From NCBI GenBank assembly GCA_016787785.1, contig JAEUTO010000010.1, forward strand, positions 124,001 to 188,000: 64,000 nucleotides of DNA, read 5' to 3'. The notes beneath the pieces were generated by a model. The model did no database searches, was not told where the DNA came from, and was given only the letters and a program-made list of their open reading frames with translations. Positions 19,301 to 28,104 of this stretch are shown here, one piece after another (the stretch's first letter is position 1; each line of letters starts with the position of its first letter). The position numbers and the translations under genes are program-made. This DNA is from Bacteroidia bacterium. Its GTDB lineage: Bacteria > Bacteroidota > Bacteroidia > B-17B0 > Aurantibacillaceae.

Positions 19301-20244
19301 GAAGGCACAGTTATTGCTGGGGGAGAGGCAACACGTTTTCCGGCACCAAGATCAACATTGATGAAATAAAAACTTGTATCGCTGTAAAGATTTTTATCGT
19401 GTCTGAATTTTAAACCTGTTTGTGCACCGGTTTTGGTCCAGCCTGTAGCATCGCGACCATAAAATAGAATGTAATCTGTATCATCAAAAACATTATCGCC
19501 TTCGCCAACAACCTGTATCGCATTCTCTTCAAGATCATCGTACCTGAAAGCAGAATTTAATTCGGGTAACATGCGGCCACCATTGCCGTAAACCCTAATG
19601 TTCTTTGGGTTAAGGCCATTTACATTTATACCAATTGCAGCTAATAATTGTTTATCAATAACATGAAAACCTGTTTTAGTGATCCCGATCTTAAACCACT
19701 CCCCGCTAGCCAAAATAGAATTATTTTTGAATGCGGAAGTGTTAGTGAGCCGGCGGGCATTGTCGTTAGAGACTTGCCAGTTTATTGAGTAATCAATCAA
19801 TTCTTCAACCTGGTTTAAATTATTTAATCTAAATGGAATTAAACGATGTTGATTGAGGTTCTCATTTTTGCATAAACTTGGGGTAGAAATCAGCTCAAAA
19901 TTCTGTGTCAAAAACTTTGATAATTGTTTTTTAATATTTGAAGCGTGAGGCTCTGTAACTATTTCTGTTTTTTGAATTATTAAAGTAGGTTTTGCATTTT
20001 GAATATACGGCGTAACCTTAGAAATGACGTAGTATGGGAGATTATTTTTTGTGTGATCGTATAACGCATTTTTTACTTCAACTTTTAGTAAAAGAGAATC
20101 AATTTGATTGGAAGAAATGATGTTTGAAGTAGTGTTTTTTGTCGCCGGATCAATGGTTAAATTTTGACCTAAATTTTTTTGGCTAAAAAGTGAAGCACTA
20201 AAAATAAAAAACGCAACAAAAATTGTATTTCTAAGAAAAATCAT
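16318..20244 (-). CDS. porU: Type IX secretion sortase PorU (gingipain-fold C25 peptidase)
   Basis: 1308 aa from ATG 20244, which opens directly on a signal peptide (FVAFFIFSASLFSQ); a TTG at 20295 is less likely. PorU cuts the C-terminal signal from T9SS cargo and attaches it to A-LPS. The peptidase C25 domain covers roughly residues 560-940: catalytic His in NYTGHGGE (about H811) and Cys in TATCEFSRYD (about C845). The C-terminus has an Ig-like region and a FlgD-like tail (NYPNPFTTTTKFYLEHN then DGKDEYGDKLGRGVYVYKL). It precedes porV, and is divergent from the PorP/SprF gene 126 bp away. Confidence 0.95.
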   Translation of the reverse strand: MIFLRNTIFVAFFIFSASLFSQKNLGQNLTIDPATKNTTSNIISSNQIDSLLLKVEVKNALYDHTKNNLPYYVISKVTPYIQNAKPTLIIQKTEIVTEPHASNIKKQLSKFLTQNFELISTPSLCKNENLNQHRLIPFRLNNLNQVEELIDYSINWQVSNDNARRLTNTSAFKNNSILASGEWFKIGITKTGFHVIDKQLLAAIGINVNGLNPKNIRVYGNGGRMLPELNSAFRYDDLEENAIQVVGEGDNVFDDTDYILFYGRDATGWTKTGAQTGLKFRHDKNLYSDTSFYFINVDLGAGKRVASPPAITVPSNITTTSYDYYNYTESNQVNFVKSGRQFYGEYFDITTNYGFNWSDGNFVAGDTIVSEVTIAGRGIAGGVYQVSGAGLNYTLSTGAVNVNNYLADYVADNTKQGKGLLNDPNVIGIDITKQTSNCVAWLDKITINARRNLVVTNKQYEFRDTRITAPGNICSYNLSNPQAISPIIWNITDPINPYAQAFSGSSTINFIASADSLNTYAITSVADLYKPTFVGKVANQNLHNVQQADYVVVTHPLFTAQAQRLATLHQQQEGLTYVVATIDQIYNEFSSGRPDISGIRDFIRMLYSRNIASGKQVKYVVLVGDGSYDNINRNVLTNSNLIPTYETLDSKSFLNSTASDDFYGLMDPNEGYNAEGVGTIDIGVGRLTCKNLGEVLNVVNKIENYYRKDPDFKIEESAPENCNSSTTSPLGDWRNWLVYLGDDEDQSTHMYQADQLSNIVHNTYASYNIDKIYLDSYQQFSTPGGQRFPDAAEDLLRRFKKGALVFNYTGHGGEVGITGERILDVPTINALDNLNRLPLFVTATCEFSRYDDPGRTSAGELCLLNPKGGAVALLTTCRLAFSSTNFVLNTTLFGYLFKKLPNGKMPALGDVIQKTKAQLGQSIYYANFHLLGDPAMPLAYPQQKVITSKINNKPVTPTSIDTIAALAKITVTGFVADTMGNKLSNFNGIVYPTVFDKEENLTCLLNDADSYYNTPGVPFNFTLQKNILYHGKAQVTNGDFSFTFIVPKDISFAIGPGKISYYATNGQIDAAGYTDKVKVGGSAKNPVIDNDPPQLGIYLNDKGFVNGGTTNEKPILYANLTDSSGINTVGSSIGHDITVILDENSSKPTVLNDYYEANLNSYQSGKLRYPFEELPEGNHRLTFKAWDIQNNSGTVSTDFVVAHSAELALTHVLNYPNPFTTTTKFYLEHNQACNPLKITIQIFTISGKVVKTIQKNVTCEGFRPEGIDWDGKDEYGDKLGRGVYVYKLAIINTDNQKAEKTEKLVILN

Positions 20245-20314
20245 ATATTTGGTAAAATTAACGGATTTACCAGATATAAACGATTTAGCCGCCAAATTAT
20301 TGTTAAGATTTATT

Positions 20315-20344
20315 TTTGTTTTTGAAAAGGTTTTTATATATTTG
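20315..20344 (+). promoter_or_regulatory. Promoter of the porP/sprF-gldJ operon
   Basis: TTTG at 20315-20318, an 18-bp spacer and TATATTTG at 20337-20344 match the Bacteroidota -33/-7 pattern. The ATG is at 20371, leaving a leader of about 20 nt. Confidence 0.65.
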
Positions 20345-20370
20345 TAAAATAGGTTAGGTTAACAATTTTT

Positions 20371-21318
20371 ATGAATCGACGCATACTGTTACCATTATTA
20401 GTGTTCTCAGTGTTTTTATTAGATTTAAAAGCGCAAGATCCACAATTCACGCAATTCTACGCGAACCCTTTGTACTTGAATCCTGCTTTCGCGGGTACTG
20501 CAAGATGTCCAAGGATATGCATGAACTATCGTAACCAATGGCCCAACCTTTCGGGTACTTACGTAACTTACTCAGCTTCTTACGATATGCATTTAGATGC
20601 GTTGGCTGGCGGAATAGGTGCTTTAGTTACTACAGATGATCAGGCTCACGGAACTTTAAAAACAACAAATTTTAGTATTTTATATTCTTACCACGCTGCC
20701 GTAACAAGAGAATTTTCTTTAAAATTCGGTATTCAGGCAACATACCTTCAAAAATCTTTAGATAAAACAAAATTAAACTTTGGTGATATGATCGATGCCA
20801 GAAGAGGTTTCGTGTGGAATACACAGGAAGCTGTTCCTTCTCAAAGCAAGCGTAACGCCGATTTTTCTGCAGGTTTATTAGGATACAGCAAATATTATTT
20901 CTTTGGTTTTGCCGCTCACCATATTAATCAACCGGATGAAGGTTTATTAGGAACTTCAAAGCTACCCGCTAAATTTACAGGTCACGCAGGAGCGATCATT
21001 CCATTGGAAAAAGGAAATGCAAGTTATCTGTCGCCAAACATCTTATTTCAACAACAACAAAAATTCAGCCAGCTTAATTTAGGCCTTTATTATGTTAAAG
21101 GAGCTTTTGTGGCAGGTTTATGGTATAGAAATGCAGATGCGGTTATTGCCCTGGTTGGTATTCAAAACGCTAACTTTAAATTTGGTTACAGTTATGACGT
21201 AACTGTCTCAAAATTAAGTGGTAACACGGCTGGTTCACACGAGATTTCGTTGCAGATCCAGTTCGAATGTAAGCCAAAGCGTAAGAAATATCGTACCATC
21301 AGTTGTCCATCATTTTAA
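20371..21318 (+). CDS. PorP/SprF family type IX secretion outer-membrane protein
   Basis: 315 aa with a signal peptide (LLPLLVFSVFLLDLKAQ). The family signature follows directly: DPQFTQFYANPLYLNPAFAG, then CPRICMNYRNQWP, and the barrel ends with the typical basic tail and SCPSF. PorP/SprF proteins are outer-membrane barrels tied to T9SS; in Flavobacterium SprF is needed to secrete the adhesin SprB, and other paralogues serve other cargo. It precedes gldJ by 59 bp and shares its promoter. I leave the symbol blank because paralogues cannot be told apart by sequence here. Confidence 0.93.
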   Translation: MNRRILLPLLVFSVFLLDLKAQDPQFTQFYANPLYLNPAFAGTARCPRICMNYRNQWPNLSGTYVTYSASYDMHLDALAGGIGALVTTDDQAHGTLKTTNFSILYSYHAAVTREFSLKFGIQATYLQKSLDKTKLNFGDMIDARRGFVWNTQEAVPSQSKRNADFSAGLLGYSKYYFFGFAAHHINQPDEGLLGTSKLPAKFTGHAGAIIPLEKGNASYLSPNILFQQQQKFSQLNLGLYYVKGAFVAGLWYRNADAVIALVGIQNANFKFGYSYDVTVSKLSGNTAGSHEISLQIQFECKPKRKKYRTISCPSF

Positions 21319-21377
21319 TTATTTTTGTAACCTTTTAAATAAAATAACGTTATAGCGTTGTACCAATAGTTAATACT

Positions 21378-23042
21378 ATGAATATAAAATGGATAAAAAA
21401 ACCAGGATCGTTAGCCTTAATTATGGCAGCTATTGTGGTTTCATGTTCTCAGGAACGCTCACCGGTTACAGGTTGGGCTTATAATGATCCTACTAACGGG
21501 GGTTTTGAAAAACCGCCTTACGAGGAGCAAGAAACAGGACCAGGCCTTGTGCTTATTGAAGGTGGTACCTTTTCTATGGGACGTACAGAAACGGATGTTA
21601 CCTATGAATGGAATAACGTAGCCCGCAGGGTTACGATCTCTTCATTTTATATGGATGAGACTGAGGTAAGTAATTTCTCTTATTTAGAATATTTATTCTG
21701 GACAAGCCGTGTATTTGGACCAACTTTCCCGGATATTTATTATAAGGCATTGCCTGATACGTTAGTATGGCGTGAAAAATTAGCATATAATGAGCCTTAC
21801 GTTGAGTACTACTTACGTCACCCGGCTTACCGTGATTATCCGGTAGTTGGTGTTAACTGGTTACAAGCAAACGATTTTTGTGCCTGGAGAACTGACCGTG
21901 TTAATGAATTCATTTTAATTCGTGAAGGTTTATTGGAACACGTTCCAAGTCCTTCAGATCAGGATTATTTCTCTACTGAAGCTTATTTATCAGGTAAATG
22001 GCAAGGACAATTAAAACAAAAATTACCTTCTTTTGACGAACAAAACCCTGAGCGTGATGTACGTATGGAAGATGGTATCTTTTTACCAAAATATCGTCTA
22101 CCGACAGAAGCTGAGTGGGAATATGCTGCTTATGGCTTAATTGGTAATACTATTGGTGAGCGTATCACAGATCGTCGTATCTACCCTTGGAACGGACATG
22201 GAGTTCGTAATGCAACAGATAAATACATGGGTCAGATCAACGCTAACTTCGTTCGTGGTGCCGGTGATTACATGGGTACTGCAGGTTTCTTAAATGATAA
22301 TGCTGACGTTACTGCTCCTGTTTATTCATACTGGCCAAATGATTATGGCTTATATAATATGTCAGGTAACGTTTGTGAGTGGGTAATGGACGTTTATCGC
22401 CCTAACACTTTACAAGATGCTGATGAGTTCCGTCCTTTCCGTGGTAATGTATTTACTACTCAAAAACGTGATAGTACTACTTTAATTGGTGGTTTAGGTG
22501 GAGAGATCCTTACTAACGTTGACGGACCGGTTTATCAAAAATTCAAACATAAAGTTAATAACCCTACAACTCACGGTGTGAGTGGTGAAACAGCTGAGGT
22601 TATTGATAGCGTTTTAACGATCATGACAAATGATATTAACGGTAACAATAATGCTACGCAAGAAGGTAAATCAGATATCCCGGGTCGTGTACAATGGAGA
22701 GAAGTTTCCAGTGCAGTATCTACAGATAACTTAGATGAGCGTAGAAATTATAAAACAGCTGATTATATTAATTATATGGATGGTGATGTTAACTCAAGTA
22801 TCTTCTACGAATCTGGCGAAGATGCTTACACTGACAAAGCTGATAAATTAATGTACGAATACGCAAAAACATCTTTAGTGAACGATAAATCGCGTGTTTA
22901 TAAAGGTGGTAGCTGGAGAGACCGTGCATACTTCTTAAACCCAGGTGTACGTAGATTCTTAGATCAACGTCAGGCTAACGCATGGTTAGGCTTCCGTTGT
23001 GCTATGACACGTGTGGGTAGCCCTGTTGGATTAGGTAAATAA
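21378..23042 (+). CDS. gldJ: Gliding motility/T9SS lipoprotein GldJ
   Basis: 554 aa, close to the length of known GldJ. It has a lipobox (AIVVSCS), then a formylglycine-generating-enzyme-like (FGE-sulfatase) fold: LIEGGTFSMGRTETD, MDETEVSNFSYLEYL, YPVVGVNWLQANDFC, RLPTEAEWEYAA, MSGNVCEWVMDVY, and the closing YKGGSWRDRAYFLNPG and WLGFRC. GldJ is thought to sit in the periplasmic ring/track parts of the gliding apparatus and stabilise other Gld proteins. It follows porP/sprF in one operon, and a strong terminator lies 18 bp after its stop. Confidence 0.95.
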   Translation: MNIKWIKKPGSLALIMAAIVVSCSQERSPVTGWAYNDPTNGGFEKPPYEEQETGPGLVLIEGGTFSMGRTETDVTYEWNNVARRVTISSFYMDETEVSNFSYLEYLFWTSRVFGPTFPDIYYKALPDTLVWREKLAYNEPYVEYYLRHPAYRDYPVVGVNWLQANDFCAWRTDRVNEFILIREGLLEHVPSPSDQDYFSTEAYLSGKWQGQLKQKLPSFDEQNPERDVRMEDGIFLPKYRLPTEAEWEYAAYGLIGNTIGERITDRRIYPWNGHGVRNATDKYMGQINANFVRGAGDYMGTAGFLNDNADVTAPVYSYWPNDYGLYNMSGNVCEWVMDVYRPNTLQDADEFRPFRGNVFTTQKRDSTTLIGGLGGEILTNVDGPVYQKFKHKVNNPTTHGVSGETAEVIDSVLTIMTNDINGNNNATQEGKSDIPGRVQWREVSSAVSTDNLDERRNYKTADYINYMDGDVNSSIFYESGEDAYTDKADKLMYEYAKTSLVNDKSRVYKGGSWRDRAYFLNPGVRRFLDQRQANAWLGFRCAMTRVGSPVGLGK

Positions 23043-23060
23043 TATTGTTAATAATATAAC

Positions 23061-23095
23061 AAAACCCTTAAGCAAATAGCTTAAGGGTTTTTTTT
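23061..23095 (+). terminator. Strong intrinsic terminator after gldJ
   Basis: A 13-bp perfect stem (AAAACCCTTAAGC / GCTTAAGGGTTTT) with loop AAATA and a T tract closes the porP/sprF-gldJ unit just before murF. Confidence 0.9.
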
Positions 23096-23105
23096 ATTTT
23101 GTACC

Positions 23106-24422
23106 ATGTCTAAATTTATTTCAGTTGAAGAACTATATACGTTTTATTTAAAAGCCGGTCAAAAGATCTGTACTGATACGCGTAAACTGGAAGCAGGATC
23201 TGTTTTCTTTGCATTAAAAGGCGGCAATTTTAACGCGAATGAATTTGCGCAAAAAGCAATTGATGCAGGTTGTAGTTTGGCTGTAGTTGATGAAGAAAAA
23301 CACGTTACTCATGCTAAAATTGTTTTGGTTGCCGATGTTTTAAAAGCACTGCAAGCCTTAGCAACCCATCACCGCAGGCAATTTACCATTCCGTTCTTAG
23401 CCATTACGGGCAGTAACGGCAAAACAACCAACAAAGAATTAATTAATGCCGTACTTTCTAAAAAATTTAAAACACTTGCTACAATAGGTAATTTAAATAA
23501 TCACATTGGTGTACCAATGACTTTATTAAATATAAAAGCAGAGCACGAATTTGCAATTATAGAAATGGGTGCCAATCACCAGGGAGAAATACATGAGCTG
23601 TGTGAGATAGCGGAGCCTGATTTCGGATTGATCACAAACATTGGGAAAGCCCACATGGAGGGCTTTGGCGGCATAGAAGGAATTAAAAAAGGAAAAAGCG
23701 AATTATATAAGTACATTAAAACAAAGAATGGAAAAGTATTTGTGAATGGAGACGATGATGTGTTGTATGAGCTTGCTTTTAATAATGATAAAATCACTTA
23801 CGGTTGCAAAAAATTGTACGATGTAATTGGCAAAGATTGCACCACTGCAGAAACAGTTAGTTTAAAATTCACTACCCGGTACGGCGAAAAAGACTTTGAT
23901 AAGTTGCTTGTTATTAATACGCAAATTGTTGGTTCGTATAATTTTATTAACTGTCTTGCTGCGGCCTGTGTGGCAAATTATTTTAAAGTAGAGGATGAGC
24001 ATATAAAAGAAGCTTTAGAGAACTATTTACCTAACATGAATCGTTCTCAGCTTGTAAAAACAGGGAGAAACACCATTTTGTTAGATGCCTACAATGCTAA
24101 TCCAAACAGCATGTCTGCTGCAATAGAGAATTTTGCAAATTACCGATCTGACAAAAAATTACTACTTCTTGGCGACATGTTCGAATTAGGAGAATATAGT
24201 CGTGACGAACATCAAAAAATAGTTAACTTGCTGCAGGAAAAAAAATTAAGCAACGTGGTTTTGGTGGGCGACGAATTTTTTAAACTTGAAAATCCATTTA
24301 AAAAATTTAAAACCACGCAGGAATGTTTAAACTATTTAAAAGATCTGCATATATCTGATAATACTATTTTAATTAAAGGTTCGCGCGGAATGAAAATGGA
24401 AGTGTTGCAGGAGGTTTTATAA
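23106..24422 (+). CDS. murF: UDP-N-acetylmuramoyl-tripeptide--D-alanyl-D-alanine ligase
   Basis: 438 aa. MurF adds D-Ala-D-Ala to the UDP-MurNAc-tripeptide in the cytoplasm. The three Mur-ligase domains are visible: an N-terminal substrate domain with DTRKLEAGSVFFALKGG, the ATP-binding central domain with P-loop ITGSNGKTTNKE (about residues 100-111), EMGANHQGEIHELC and TNIGKAHMEGFG, and the C-terminal domain with LDAYNANPNSM and LLGDMFELGEYS. The start is 63 bp after gldJ, behind a terminator; gldJ and murF adjacency is common in this phylum. A symporter gene begins one base after its stop. Confidence 0.93.
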   Translation: MSKFISVEELYTFYLKAGQKICTDTRKLEAGSVFFALKGGNFNANEFAQKAIDAGCSLAVVDEEKHVTHAKIVLVADVLKALQALATHHRRQFTIPFLAITGSNGKTTNKELINAVLSKKFKTLATIGNLNNHIGVPMTLLNIKAEHEFAIIEMGANHQGEIHELCEIAEPDFGLITNIGKAHMEGFGGIEGIKKGKSELYKYIKTKNGKVFVNGDDDVLYELAFNNDKITYGCKKLYDVIGKDCTTAETVSLKFTTRYGEKDFDKLLVINTQIVGSYNFINCLAAACVANYFKVEDEHIKEALENYLPNMNRSQLVKTGRNTILLDAYNANPNSMSAAIENFANYRSDKKLLLLGDMFELGEYSRDEHQKIVNLLQEKKLSNVVLVGDEFFKLENPFKKFKTTQECLNYLKDLHISDNTILIKGSRGMKMEVLQEVL

Positions 24423-24423
24423 T

Positions 24424-25761
24424 ATGAATTATTTCAAAAAAAATAAATTAATAAGTTTTATAATTGTGGCCATGCTTATTGGCCTGATAGTGGGCTACGC
24501 GGTAAACTATTCTATTACCCAAAATAAATTCGAATACGATAAAAGTAAATTAAATGCTATCTCTAACCCTGAAATAAAAAAGCAAGTTGAGAAAGCAATT
24601 ATTAAATATGAAGAAAAACAATTCAAAGAAGCGAAAAAAGCTACTGCTTCTAACTTCTCTATTTTAAGCGATATTTTTTTACATCTTATCAAAATGATCA
24701 TTGCACCGCTGGTGCTGGCTGTATTAGTAATAGGCGTTGCAAAGGTGGGCGATTTTAAAAGTGTTGGCAGGATAGGGTTAAAAACGCTTATTTATTTTAC
24801 GTCTGCCACATTAATTGCCTTAGCATTGGGTTTGGTTATTGTTAATCTTTTTGAACCGGGAAAAGTCATGCATCTCGATCTGCCAGAGGCTAATGTAGAA
24901 ACGGGTGTGAAGATCAGCAAACAAACTTCTTCTAATTTTATCGATCACGTTATTCCCGAAAGTATCATGCGCTCGATGGCTGCTAATGATATTTTGCCAA
25001 TTGTGGTATTTGCCTTATTTTTTGGCGTAGCGGCTGCAAGTATTGGTGAGCCCGGCAAGCCAATTATCAAGGCTTTTGACAGTTTAAGTCATGTAATGTT
25101 CAAGGTTACCAACTTTGTAATGAATTTTGCCCCGCTGGGCGTTTTTGGCGCTATTACGGCCGTTGTTATACAGCAGGGACTGGATGTTTTGGGCGGTTAT
25201 CTGTACCTGATACTATGTTTCTTTGGTGGTTTATTGTTCTTTGTATTTGGCGTATTGTATGCAATCAGTCTGGCGTTCAAAATAAATTATTTCCGTCTTT
25301 TAAAAGATGTAAAAGAACCCATACTTCTCGCCTTTAGCACTGCCAGTAGTGAAAGCGCCATGCCTAAAACCATTGAAGCATTAGAAAAGCATGGCATTAG
25401 TAACCGCATAGTAAGTTTTGTGTTGCCTTTAGGTTATTCTTTTAATCTTGATGGAAGTATTATGTACATGACCTTTGCCACCGTTTTTATTGCGCAAAGC
25501 TACGGTATTGATATTTCAATGGCCGACCAAATTAAGATGATGCTTATTTTATTGATCACCAGCAAAGGTATGGCGGGTGTGCCCCGTGCATCCCTTGTGG
25601 TAATTGCCGGCATGCTAAGTATGTTCAAAATTCCGGGCGAGGGCCTTTTATTGCTTCTGGCAGTAGACCAACTGCTGGATATGGGGCGTAGTGCTACCAA
25701 TGTGGTCGGTAATGCCGTTGCCAGTGCGGTTGTAGCTAAACTGGAAGGTGAGAAATTTTAA
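24424..25761 (+). CDS. Dicarboxylate/amino acid:cation symporter (DAACS/GltP-DctA type)
   Basis: 445 aa with about eight hydrophobic helices and two re-entrant loops. Family motifs: LIKMIIAPLVLAVLVIGVAKV, the serine-rich hairpin AFSTASSESAMPKT, SFNLDGSIMYMTFATVFIAQ, and the C-terminal RSATNVVGNAVASAVV that carries the substrate-binding Asp/Asn region. It brings in C4-dicarboxylates, glutamate or aspartate with Na+ or H+. An extended hydrophilic stretch (about residues 30-75) after helix 1 is lysine-rich. It starts one base after murF stops, so the two are likely co-transcribed, though the roles are not obviously linked. Confidence 0.9.
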   Translation: MNYFKKNKLISFIIVAMLIGLIVGYAVNYSITQNKFEYDKSKLNAISNPEIKKQVEKAIIKYEEKQFKEAKKATASNFSILSDIFLHLIKMIIAPLVLAVLVIGVAKVGDFKSVGRIGLKTLIYFTSATLIALALGLVIVNLFEPGKVMHLDLPEANVETGVKISKQTSSNFIDHVIPESIMRSMAANDILPIVVFALFFGVAAASIGEPGKPIIKAFDSLSHVMFKVTNFVMNFAPLGVFGAITAVVIQQGLDVLGGYLYLILCFFGGLLFFVFGVLYAISLAFKINYFRLLKDVKEPILLAFSTASSESAMPKTIEALEKHGISNRIVSFVLPLGYSFNLDGSIMYMTFATVFIAQSYGIDISMADQIKMMLILLITSKGMAGVPRASLVVIAGMLSMFKIPGEGLLLLLAVDQLLDMGRSATNVVGNAVASAVVAKLEGEKF

Positions 25762-25792
25762 CCTGCGTTTTCTTTTCTTTTGTGAATTTTTC

Positions 25793-25825
25793 TTGGTCGT
25801 TATCATTCAAAAAACGTTAAATTTG
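25793..25825 (+). promoter_or_regulatory. Promoter of yidC
   Basis: TTG at 25793-25795, a 22-bp spacer and TAAATTTG at 25818-25825 match the Bacteroidota promoter pattern. The GTG start is 22 bp further on. Confidence 0.6.
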
Positions 25826-25847
25826 CCCCGTTTTAAATTAGTTAAAA

Positions 25848-27719
25848 GTGGATAAGAAATCGTTAATTGGATTAGGATTAATTGCCGGAATTTTAGGTAT
25901 TTGGTTATATATAAGTGGTCCTTCAAAAGAAACAATAGCACGCAACAAGGCAATAAAAGATTCTATTGCTTTGGTTCAGCAAAAAGAACAAGCCGAATTA
26001 ATGGCAAAAGACGCTGCTGTTAAAAAAGTAGCCGATACATTAAAACAAACCGTTGTATTAAGTGATTCTGCAAAAATAGCTTTAGCAAACGATCAGTACA
26101 AAGATTTTACCCCTGCTACAATTGGTAAAGAAGAAACCTTCGTTATTGAGAATGAAAATATTAAAGCCACCATTTTAAATAAAGGTGCGCAAATAATAAA
26201 AGTTGAATTAAAAAAATACCACCGCTCTGATAAAACAGAACCTTTAATTTTATTTGACCGTGACTCTTTAAACTTTGCGCTAAAATTAAATGCTTACGAT
26301 CGTTCACGTATTTTTTCAACCGATAGTTTTTATTTTAGATCTGCAAAACAAACAGCAACAGGTATTGATCTTAAATTAGAAACTTCTAAACCGGGAAGCT
26401 ATATTGAATTCTCTTATTCTCTTAAGCCAAACGATTATATGGTTAGTTCTGAGATCCGTTTTGTAGGAATGCAAAACATTATTTCTCAAACTGAAGATCA
26501 GTTACAGTTAGCCTGGGGCATGTTGTATCCAAGTCAGGAAAAATATATCAGATTAGAAAAAAAGGCCGCAACTATTTACTTTAAACAAACAGTTAACAGT
26601 CCTGATTACATTAATGCATTAAAAGATGAAGAAAAAGAACTGAACGATGCAGATATTAAATGGATAGCTTTTAAACAACAGTATTTTAACTCTGCTATTA
26701 TTGCTGATAATGCTTTTGCGAAAGGTGGAAGTTTTATTAAAACATCATCACGCCCAAATTCTGAAACGGTTGTTAAAGCTGTTTCAGCCGAGGTTGGGAT
26801 CCCTTACCAACATTTACCAAACGAAAAATTTGCCTACAAATTTTACTTTGGTCCAAACGATTACAAAACATTAAGTAAATACGAACTTGATCTTGAGAAC
26901 ATTGTTCCTACGGGTTGGAGCATTTTTAGTTATATTAATAAATGGATGGTTATTCCATTATTTGATTCATTGAATTTTATGAATATGGGTATTGTTATCC
27001 TTATTCTAACGCTTATTGTTAAAGTATTGTTATTGCCAATTGCCTACAAAACATACATGAGCGGCGCTCGCATGCGTGTGTTAAAGCCAGAGACAGACGC
27101 TTTAGCGGCCAAATACGAAAAAACGCCTGATCCAATGAAAAAACAACAGGAGCAAATGGCCCTCTATCGAAAGGCTGGTGTTAATCCGCTTTCAGGTTGT
27201 TTCCCTTTGTTATTGCAGTTCCCTATTTTAATTGCCTTATTTGCTTTTATTCCTGCAGCCATTGAATTACGTCAGCAAAGTTTTTTATGGGCTACCGACT
27301 TAAGTACTTACGATACTATTTGGAATTTTGGCCAGGTACCTTTTATTAGCTGGGCTTATGGCGATCACGTAAGTTTATTTGCTGCGCTCATGTTTGTAAG
27401 TACACTTGTTTACACTTACATGAACAGCAGTATGATGCCGCAGCAAAATAACCAAATGCCGGGCATGAAATTTATGATGTACTTTATGCCGGTTATCTTT
27501 TTAGCGGTAATGAATGATTACGCAGCGGGTTTGAGCTGGTATTATTTTTTAGCGAATATGTTCACCTTCCTGCAAAACTGGATCATGAAAAAAGTTATCA
27601 GCGACACTAAGATCAGGGCAGAGTTGGAAGCGAATATGAAAAAGCCAGCTAAAGTTTCTAATTTCCAGAAACGTTTAGAGGATATGGCTAAACAAAGGCA
27701 ACAATTGAACAAAAAATAA
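25848..27719 (+). CDS. yidC: Membrane protein insertase YidC
   Basis: 623 aa, GTG start at 25848 giving MDKKSLIGLGLIAG. YidC inserts and folds inner-membrane proteins, alone or with SecYEG. The N-terminal anchor is followed by a large periplasmic beta domain (about residues 60-355) and the conserved core: a first core helix after WSIFSYINKW, the cytoplasmic coiled hairpin with KPETDALAAKYEKTPDPMKK, then AGVNPLSGCFPLLLQFPI and later helices ending in YYFLANMFTFLQN. The C-terminus is basic (KKPAKVSNFQKRLEDM), fitting ribosome contact. It has its own promoter. Confidence 0.95.
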   Translation: MDKKSLIGLGLIAGILGIWLYISGPSKETIARNKAIKDSIALVQQKEQAELMAKDAAVKKVADTLKQTVVLSDSAKIALANDQYKDFTPATIGKEETFVIENENIKATILNKGAQIIKVELKKYHRSDKTEPLILFDRDSLNFALKLNAYDRSRIFSTDSFYFRSAKQTATGIDLKLETSKPGSYIEFSYSLKPNDYMVSSEIRFVGMQNIISQTEDQLQLAWGMLYPSQEKYIRLEKKAATIYFKQTVNSPDYINALKDEEKELNDADIKWIAFKQQYFNSAIIADNAFAKGGSFIKTSSRPNSETVVKAVSAEVGIPYQHLPNEKFAYKFYFGPNDYKTLSKYELDLENIVPTGWSIFSYINKWMVIPLFDSLNFMNMGIVILILTLIVKVLLLPIAYKTYMSGARMRVLKPETDALAAKYEKTPDPMKKQQEQMALYRKAGVNPLSGCFPLLLQFPILIALFAFIPAAIELRQQSFLWATDLSTYDTIWNFGQVPFISWAYGDHVSLFAALMFVSTLVYTYMNSSMMPQQNNQMPGMKFMMYFMPVIFLAVMNDYAAGLSWYYFLANMFTFLQNWIMKKVISDTKIRAELEANMKKPAKVSNFQKRLEDMAKQRQQLNKK

Positions 27720-27796
27720 GCCTATTTATGGGTTATTTGAGCGATTTGTTAATTTTTTGCCGAATCAGAAAGAATGTTGTTATTTTGTAATGTAAA

Positions 27797-28036
27797 ATGC
27801 TTAAGACCAAAGTCATAAAAATATCTTTATCCGTTTCTGTTTTGCTCATCGCTTTATGGTTTGCAACACCAAGAACTTATATTAATTTTTTATTTCCTTT
27901 TAGCGGCAACTCTCTTTCTTTAGAGAACCAAACAAAATTACAATCACCGGAGCCTTCAGATATTGAAGAGTACAATAAACCGGTTTACTTTAACATCTTT
28001 AAATTCGTAAATAATTTTATCCCTTCAAAACGGTAA
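27797..28036 (+). CDS. Small protein with one N-terminal membrane segment
   Basis: 79 aa from ATG 27797. It has a basic start (MLKTKVIKIS), one hydrophobic segment (LSVSVLLIALWF) and a polar tail with SPEPSDIEEYN. It could be a membrane-anchored or exported small protein. No family recognised. The frame is free of stops, lies between yidC and a strong terminator, and has no competing gene on either strand, which supports it being real. Confidence 0.5.
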   Translation: MLKTKVIKISLSVSVLLIALWFATPRTYINFLFPFSGNSLSLENQTKLQSPEPSDIEEYNKPVYFNIFKFVNNFIPSKR

Positions 28037-28057
28037 AATAAATTTTCATTATAAATT

Positions 28058-28086
28058 AAAAAAGGAACCAGAGCGGTTCCTTTTTT
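28058..28086. terminator. Bidirectional intrinsic terminator
   Basis: A-run plus GGAACC pairs with GGTTCC plus T-run (loop AGAGC). It lies between the small gene ending at 28036 and the TonB receptor gene ending at 28105, and can stop transcription from either side. Confidence 0.85.
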
Positions 28087-28104
28087 GTTTTTTTACGAGT
28101 TCAA